DNA of 64,000 nucleotides from Hemicordylus capensis (Eukaryota; Chordata; Lepidosauria; Squamata; Cordylidae). Positions 36,201 to 45,200 of the stretch are shown here, piece by piece (within the stretch, counting starts at the first letter, position 1; each line of letters starts with the position of its first letter). The notes under the pieces are model-generated. The model did no database searches, was not told the origin of the DNA, and worked only from the letters and a program-made list of their open reading frames with translations. The stretch is taken from positions 151,174,294 through 151,238,293 of the forward strand of contig NC_069662.1 in the NCBI RefSeq assembly GCF_027244095.1. The letters run 5' to 3'. The position numbers were made by a program, and so were the translations under genes.

Positions 36201-39200
36201 TCAACCTGAAAATAAGAGAATTTGCACTGCAATTTATTACAGTTGCATGCATGTAGTTGTGATGGATGCTTCATTTATATAGGAAGCTGCCATATACTGA
36301 GTCAGACCGTTGGTCCATCTAACTCACTATTGTCCACACAGACTGGCAAAAGCTTCTCCAAGATTGCAGGCAAGAATCTCTCTCAGCCCTATCTTGGAGA
36401 TGCCAGGGAGGGAACGTGTAACTTCCTTCATGCAAGCATGCAGATGCCCTTCCAGAGCAGCCCCATCTCTTAAGGGGAATATCTTACAGTGCTCACATAT
36501 AGTCTCCCACAAATACAAGCCAGGGCAGACCTGCTTAGCAGAGGGGACAATTCATGCTTGCTACCACAAGACCAGCTCTCCTCCCCTCTAGAGGATTTTA
36601 AAATATTAAGCACCCATGGACAGGTAGGGAGAAGAGTGTTTAACTCCCTCCTGAAGTTGCTATTAGTCCTGCTGAGGGGAAAAATATGAGTACCTGCATA
36701 GGGCCTCTGTTTTACTTAGAGCAGCTAGTAATTTCTGGGGGGATGGGCATCTGCTCTGCATGCAGAAGGTCCCAGGTTCAGTACCTGGCATCTCCAAGTA
36801 GGGCTGGTAAAAATCCATCCGAAATCATGAAGGGCTGCTGCCGGTCAGTGTAGACCAAACTGAGCTAGAGGGACCAGTGGTCTGACTCCGTATAAGGCAG
36901 ATTCCTGTGTTCCAAAAATGGTGCCTGTTTCAGGGGTGGAAGGGAAGTTTTTATGGATCTCCTACAGCTCATTTAAGGTCTGTATGTGGGGCAGGGGTTG
37001 CACGGAACTGCTCCAGGTGGTTCGGTTCGAGTTCGAAGTGGACTCGAACTGAATCGTCCAACGGTTCGGTTCATGCCCTAGAACCGGTTGAACCAGTTCG
37101 GCCCAGTTTGGGATGCTTGCATAAGGGGGTTCCCCTTTACAAGCATTGGGGGAACCCTAAGAGGTTGAAAATGTAGGGGAGGAATGGCAGTTCAGTCCCC
37201 AAATAGCAGAGCAAAACCAGTTTGCTGAGAAAGCAGCAAAGCAAGAGGTCTTGAGAACGTTCTTTAGTATTGAAGAACTACAAGAATTTATTTAAAGAAA
37301 AGGTTACAAACACATGTGAAAAAGCCTGCAGCTTAATTTCAGCTGTAGCTCAAGGCTGAAGAGAGAGAGACCAAAACAAATAGCTATCTCTGGAGAGACA
37401 AAATGGAGACTAACACTAGAATTACAAAATGGGGAGGAGTCCGGTACTTTTATCCATGAACCTAACTGCCCCCCCCGCCCGCCCCCATTACACACACGCA
37501 CACACCAGTGCTCACTACGAGACATTGCAGCCGAGAGCTGATGCTGCCAGGGTCCTAACCCCAACAGAAAAATGGTGAGTGGGTGGGAGGCCCTTAGGCC
37601 CCACCGGCACTCTCCCGATCAGCACAGACTGGCGGAGGCCTGAACTGGGCCCCCACCAACTGATGCCAATGTGGGGGAGCGCTGGGGGAATGCCTAGAGG
37701 AGCCACCACTGGCCTGCTGCCCCAAGGTGACCTCCCGCCCACCTGCCTGCCGTTTTTCAACCTCTCAGGGTTCCCCTGATGCTTGTAAAGGGAAATCCTC
37801 ACTAGATTCCCCTTTGCAAGCATCCTGAACTGTTTCGTCTTTTAACTCGGATCGGCCCTTTTTGAAGGGCTAGTTTGGTTCCAGCTTGAACCGGTCAAAC
37901 CTGGTTCACACACCCTGAACGTGGGGTAAATATTAGGAGATTCAGTCGATGGATCTCACTTCTCTTTCTGCCATCACCATCACCTATGTTGTAATCCCCT
38001 TTGATACTGTCTGCACTGGGGTATCCGCAGCATTCATATTTGCTGAAGGTTATCTTGGGATTGCCCCTGACATGAGTGATGGCAAAGCACTGAGGCAGGG
38101 TGGTGGTTGGGGGCAAGAAATGCAGAGAAGACCGCTCAATTAACCAGGGAAACTGACTGGAGCTCTCGATGATTGTATTTCAAGAAAACCTCAGACCTCA
38201 AAACTGCTGGCAGTGAGGCCCTGACTTGCTCCCAGATCACCAGGAAGCTGATTACGGTGAGTAAGGTTATTTGGTTTAGGTTATCATTGCCAGTTTCTTG
38301 CCTTTAGATCAGGCATCCCCAAACTGCAGCCCTCCAGATGTTGCTGAACTACAACTCCCAGCATCCCTGGACACAATTTTTTGTGGTTGGGTATGCTGGA
38401 AGTTGTAGTTCAGCAACATCTGGAGGGCTGCAGTTTGGGGATACCTGCTTTAGATTAACTTTCCCTGCAAACACTACTCCTTTCGCACCATAGACAGTGG
38501 ACTGAGCTTTATTCTGTGTTGCTCTTCCATAGTCCAGTACTCTGGGGCGCTCTCTGGTCCACTCACTAGGAGGCAGGTTCTTTGAAGACTTGCTGGGGTC
38601 TCAGAGCCAGTCTCTTTCCTGCCCCTTCTGTGAATGGATGCAGATTCACAATCTGGCCAAAGCGTTCTTTTATAGAGGTTTATCAACAGAACCCAGCTGT
38701 TAATAAATTCATCCTACCACTACATACCAAGGCAGCCCTACATAGAGTGCATTGCAGTAGTCCAATCTAGAGGTTACCAGCTGGTGTACCACTTTCAGGT
38801 CATTATCCTCCAGGAACAGGCAGAGTTTCGAATCAGTCACAGCTGGTAAAAAATGCTCCTGGCCACAGCTTCAACCTGAGGCACCATGGTGAGATCCAGA
38901 TCCAAGAATACTCCCAAGCTACGAACCTGTTCTTTCTGGGAGAGTGTAACCTTGTCCAGAACTGCATGTTCTATCCTGTCTTGCAAATTATGACTCTCAA
39001 CATTGAGCATCTCCGTTCTCCTTGGATTCAGTCAGCTTCAGTTTATTATCCCTCATCCAGCCCATTACTGCCTGTAGGCAGCCATTTAAGGGGCAGATGT
39101 CATTTCCTGATATTGATGATAGGGAGAAATAGATTTGGGTGTCATCCCGCATATTGATAACATCCAGCACCAAATCCCGTGATGACCTCACCTAACGGTT

Positions 39201-42200
39201 TCATGTTGATGTTAAAAAGCATTGGTGATAGAATGAAGCCCTGAGGGACTCCATATAGTAGCTCCTGTTTTTGAAGAGCAATTCTCACCAAGCTCCACCA
39301 TCTGAAATCTACTTGAGACATAGGAGCAGAACCACTTTAAAACAGTGCATCCCTCAGGTGATCCGGAAGGATACCATGGTTGATGGTATTGAAAGCTGCT
39401 GAGAGATCCAAAAGAACAAGCAGAGTCACGCTCCCTCAGTCAGTTCCCTGGCGAAGGGCATCTGTGAGGCCAAACAAGGCTGTCTTATCCTCATAGCCCG
39501 CCCTAAAGTCAGTTTGAAATGGGTCTAGATAATCAGTTTCCTTCAAAACCACTTGAAGTCGGTCAGCCACCACCCTCCCAATCATCTTGTCTGACCATAG
39601 GAGGTTGGAGACTTGTGGCCTATAATTATCCATCACCAGGGGATCCAGAGCGGGCTTCTTAAGAAGAGGTCTAACCATTGCCTCATTCAGACAAGGTGGC
39701 CCTCCCTCAGTGAGGTAGTAATGGTATCAACTAGGCTTGCTCCAACAACCTCCCTGTAAGATGTCCTCAGCCATGTTGGACAAGGATCCACAGAACAGGT
39801 GGGAGGTTGTACCATTCCAAGCAGCTTGTCCACATCCTCAGGAGTCACACACTGAAACTGATTCAATCTAATCTTGCAAGAGGGATTGCTGGACACCTCC
39901 CTAACTGGCCCAGCAGAAATATTGAAGCCCGAATGCAAGAGAGTCAAAGAACTCATTTGATGCATCACAGTGAGATGTTTCTGCCCACCCTGCCTTGCTC
40001 AAAATGGGAGCCAGTGGATCTAATGGGATCACTTACCCATGGATTTTTTCCAATAGAATTCTTGTCTTTTGACATCCATTCAACCAGGTCTCCTAACCAA
40101 CCTTTCAGACTCTAATGCTTTTGTTGTCCTATTGAATTCTAACCTTAAGCTTTAGTATTCTTTTTTTTTAATGAGAGAGATGAGAAATTCTTAATTCTTA
40201 CTTTTTCTTCTCTCTCCTTCCCTTTTGGATGATTTAAGCTCTGCAAATGATCTAATTGGGCATTTGTAACAACCTTGCTCTTTTCCATTCTGTCAAAAAA
40301 GCTGGTGCAGAGTTGACCATTAAGAGTCCTGGACATTTAGAAAGCTCCTTGTGAGAAGAGGGTCCTGTTTGAGTGGGGAAAGTTGTCCTGCTCTGCTGGG
40401 CATTAGCTACTCAAACACGATGTGATTTTCCCTCCAGGATCCCACTTTCCAGCCATGTCAGATGAAAACCCATTTTCTGCTTCCCTTTCCTGTGAATTAT
40501 ATTGGCGAATGTGTTCGGACCGTTCCCTTCACGGCCCCAGACCACACAAGGTAGGAGAACATCAGGAGGTCAGTTCCAGATATATTTGGAAACACTTCAG
40601 AGAATGGCAGAACAGATCGAGTTGCAAGCAAAGGGGGACATATCACTGGCTGATATCCAGGCTAAATTAGTAAATGGGAGTCCCATTAAAATGAATGGGA
40701 CCAATTGGTCATGTCTGACTTGTCCTATTACTTTCAATGGGCCTTCCACTGAGTCATGGCAAAGTCGTCCTATTAATTTCAATGGGACTTCTGCCAAGCA
40801 ATTTAGCCAGGATGTCAAGCTCTGGTTGTGACAGTGCTGAGAACTGGGGCTGTGCATGGACCGGTCCAGAGCCCATTCTAAGGGCCTCCGGACCGGTCCG
40901 GACCTGGGGCCGGTGGATCTTTAAGGGTGGGGGAGGGTGTACTTACCCCTCCCATCGCTTTTGCCCCTCCAGCGCTCCCCGATTTGTAAGCATTTGGGCG
41001 GCAGGGTACCTTCCTGCCGCCTCTACCCCTGTTCTCGTCACAAGGCTTCAGAAGCCTTACTGCATGTGCGCATGTCACGTCCTGTGTTGCGGTTGTGTGC
41101 GCACGTGCAGTGAAGCTTTTGAAGCCTTTTGACAAGGAACAGAGGTAGGGGCGGCAGGAAGGTACCCTGCCGCCCCAAATGCTTACAAAACAGGGAGTGC
41201 TGGAGGGGCAAAAGCGGCGGGAGGGGTAATTACACCCTCCCCTGCCCTTAAAGATCCACCCTCCCCAGTGCTGGACTGCGGAGGTGCGGTTCTGTGCACA
41301 CCCCTACTGAGAACTACCAAATGGAGGGGGGGTGGTTTAACCTATACCTTGTGGCTTTTGTGCCGTTTTGTTTGTTTAAGCAGCAAATTTCATCCTAGTC
41401 TCAGAGAATCTGAAAAACCATATGGAGGAAATGGATTTATACTATTGAGAGTTATTTAATAGATCATAATAAGAAATCTTACTGAAGCTCAATGTTTTTT
41501 CATTCAGATTTGCCATTCTCCTACAGCAGGGGTTCCCACCCTCAGGTCCCCAGCTCTTGTTCGACTATGACTCCCATCATCTCCTGCCATGCAACCACCA
41601 TGGCAGGGGATAATGGGAGTTGTAGTCCAACTACCTCTGGGGTCCTGAGGTTGGGCACCCCTGTCCTACAGCTTTCATCTTTGGTCACCAAGCGTGGCCA
41701 TGGAGATATTGGCGTTTCCAGGGCAAGCCCTTTTGTTAGTTGTTTCTTCTTTCTTTCAGCCTTCGCATCCTTGCCCGGTTAATGACTGCTAAATTTCTGC
41801 ATACGGAAATTAGAGAGAAAGGGGGTGCTTATGGAGGTGGTGCTCGGCTGATGCTCAATGGCATCCTCAGCTTTTACTCTTACAGGTAACAATTGGATGG
41901 AATGCGGGGAGCAAATATGTGACATTACTGACTGTACGTTCTTTCCCTGACAGTCTGTTTTTCTGTAGACTGGCATTCTCTGTTCTTCTTAGAGTGCCCG
42001 ATGACTAGGCTTGGAAATGGAAGTTTTGCCAAATATGGGAAGGGTAGCTTATCACTAGTTCTGTATAGGAGCACTCAGAACCACTGCTTTGAAATGGCAG
42101 AAAAGTTACATTTTAAAAAAGCACAGAGAGAGGGTGCTGGTGGGAGAGTCCCATAGCAGTACTTGCTTGCAGTGGAGGCCAGGATGTGAGTGTTGTGGGG

Positions 42201-45200
42201 CTTGTTTGGATGGGGCTCTGCTGAATGCACACATCTAGTGCCTAGGATAGTGTTTTTCAAGATTTTGAACTCCAGGGAACCCCTTCCTTATTGATGGTTC
42301 TGCTGAAGAACCCCCAAACAATTCTGGGGAGTGCTGAAGTGCACAGTCAGTTCTTAGTGACAAGAACGTCGCCTTCATCATGAGCCCCATCGCCCACCGA
42401 GATCATCTGGAGAGGTCCATCTGCAGTTGCCATCAGCTCGTCTGGTAGCTACTCAGAGACGGGCCTTCTCTGTGTCTGCCTCGAGACTCTGCAGTGCACT
42501 CCCTGCTGAAATAAGAGCCTCCCCATCTCTGACAGCTTTTAGAAAGTCTCTAAAGACACATTTATTCACCCACAGTTTTTAACTAGACTTGTGGTTTGCA
42601 GTTGTTTTAAGGTTTTAATTTCTGTTTTGATTCATTTTATGTTGCTGTAAACCGCCCAGAGATGGGGGTTTGGGGTGGTGTACAAATCGAATAAAATTAA
42701 TAATAATGCGGAATGTTGGTCTGTCCTATTGCCCTGCATGAACTGACAATGCACTTTAGAACATGCCAAACATTTCTTTGTAGTAGCATGTCATACAAGG
42801 AGATTGTGGGTTGTGGATAAGCTGTTTACCAGGTAGCTTGCAGCCAGGATGGATCTTCACCATAGCAGAACCCCGGGGAGGGCTTCCTCGGAGCACAGTT
42901 CTAGAATTGTTAGGAAACACTTGTGGAAATTAGATTCCCCTCTGCTTCCCCTCAAGTTGGTCTTGTGGTAGAAGCATGAATTGTCCCCTTTGCTAAGCAG
43001 GGTCCAGCCTGTTTGTATTTGAATGGGAGACAACATTGAAAGGGAAGCCACTCTGGGAAGAACATCTGCGTGCAGAAGGTTCCAAGTTCCCTCCCTGGCA
43101 TCTCCAAGATAGCGCTGAGAGAGACTCCCGCCTGCAACCTTGGAAAAGCCGCTGCCAGTCTGTGTAGACAATACTGAGCGAGATGGACCGATGGGCTGAC
43201 TCAGTATAAGGCTCCTTCCTGTGTACCCTGGTGTTGACTTTCAGTTGATTCCTTCAGCAAGGGGGAAAGTATTGCTTTTTAAAATCAAAAGCACCAGAGT
43301 CTTGGGATATTGCAAAGATGGACACATTAGTGTGGCATAAGGTCATAGGCAAAGGCCGTTCATCTAATCACATGGGTCAGCAACCTTGGCTCTCCAGCTG
43401 TTTTTAAACTACAACTCCCATCATTCCCAGCCATAATATATTGTGACTGGGGATGATGGGAGTTGAAGTTCAGTGACAGCTGGAGAGCCAAGCTTGCCTA
43501 CCCCTGATTTAGTCCATCACTTGAGCCCATCAGCCTCCAGAAATTGCTTGCTTAGGTTACTGTTCCATTGCTGGGTGTCTGCTGGTTTGCATGTATGGAG
43601 GTAAACCTGGAGAGTAACCATAGAACGGGGGAAAGTTATTTTTTAGTGGTGAAGTGTCAAACGTGCTGGCTATATAAAGTAGTCATCAACTACCTTGAAT
43701 TTCAGGGATCCGAATTCTCTGGGTACTCTGGCTACCTTTGAAAAAGCTGCCGAATGGGCGAGGGCAGGCAAATTCACACAACAAGACATTGATGAAGCCA
43801 AGCTTGCTGTGTTTGCAGCTGTAGATGCTCCTGTTGCTCCATCTGACAAAGGTATGTTGTCTTACACCTACATAGCTCAGTGGAAGAGCTCTAAAGACTC
43901 CGATTCATAACAGTTGTTACTCCTACTTTGTAGGGATGGATAACTTCTTGTATGGGATCTCTGATGCGATGAAGCAGAGGTATCGGGAGCATCTTTTTGC
44001 AGTGTCCAGGGATCAACTGATCGATGCAGCCGACAAGTGAGTTTGTGTGCCTGGCTGAGAAGCGCAGGAATTCTGGAAACCTTTGCAAAATGGACAAGGG
44101 GAGAACGAGCATTTGCCACATGGCCCGTTTACTAGGATGTAAAGCTGGTTTAGTGCCATTTGAGAATTGAATCAGATTTCTCCTTCAAACCATCCCCCAA
44201 AATAATTAAGTGGAATCATGCCTGAGTGCATTCTGGTAGTTGCAGTTGAACTCTGGTGAAACTCGTAAGCCCAGAGTAAAATGTCGTTTCAGCTGCGGAC
44301 TGGAGTAGCTGGACTCATACAAATGAACCACTTGTTTGGAACAGCAGTGGACAATGTATGGAAGAGTCTTCCCAACATTAAATGCAAGGAAGTCCCAAAG
44401 GCTTCAGATATAATGCTGAAAGTTGACATACAGAGCAAGGACCCACCAGTGCCACAAGAGAGCAGCCTAATAGAACTTCTCAACTAATTGCACCTGCATG
44501 GCAGAGAAGCAGCAATTTTTGATGCCTTCCCCAGGAAGCTCTCTGTGCCACCCAAAAATAGGTACCCGAGGGCTGAAGAACTCTCAGGGACATATTTTTC
44601 AGTGGCACAGGTGGCTTTATGGGGAAGGTGTTGGATTTCCACTTCCCTGCTGCACTGGTGTAGTTAGTTCTGTTAGGCTGCTCTCTCGCTGCATCTGTGC
44701 ATTCTTGCTCTGTATGTCAGCTACTGTCTGAGCCGCCCTGCCTTTAGTGCCTAAAGGGGTGTGTAAGTGTCCAGCTGGCTGGGAAGGAAGCCTGACAGTG
44801 CTGCCTGTTGAGGAGCAGTGGAGAAGTCGAGCTCTACCCTTCTTTTTAGTCTATCCTTCACTTAATGTTCATTTTGGTGGAAAGGATGGCAAATATCCAC
44901 TCCTTCCCTGACCCCATTCCCTTTTTGCAGTAGCTACAGCAGCAAGGGATATTGTGTGTGACCTTGCTTTTAAAGTGGCAGGATGTGATGTATAGCAGCA
45001 TAACTAGCTGAAAGCCCAAGGGCTATAAAATAATTAAGTTTAGGAGCTCCAAGCCAGCCATTCTACATAGTATAGGGTCGGAATGTCCATCCTTTGTGGT
45101 AGGTGACAATTGTGTGCTGTTAAAGTATATAGAGGCTCCTGTGAGTCCAAATTGCCCACCCAGCCAGAGACTCCTCACTGCATGAGTCACTGCTCCATTC

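Larger units (their letters stand above)
42950..43506 (+). repeat. duplicated block, copy B
   Basis: Composite SINE (42950-43230), the same intervening sequence as copy A (GTTGACTTTCAGTTGATTCC onward), and a MITE at 43375-43506. Differs from 17735-18440 by scattered substitutions and by lacking the MITE inside the SINE. Confidence 0.85.

Noticed and set aside
37185-37465. Unpaired middle of the 36992-37918 foldback as a possible solo LTR
   Set aside because: No paired LTR ends, primer-binding site or target duplication around it could be seen, so the origin is left open.
44281-44487. 68-codon frame (begins [14 protein letters not shown]) as an extra PITRM1 or unknown exon
   Set aside because: It lies within intron 26 without flanking splice sites that fit, and shares short stretches with 54500-54770, suggesting an old repeat.
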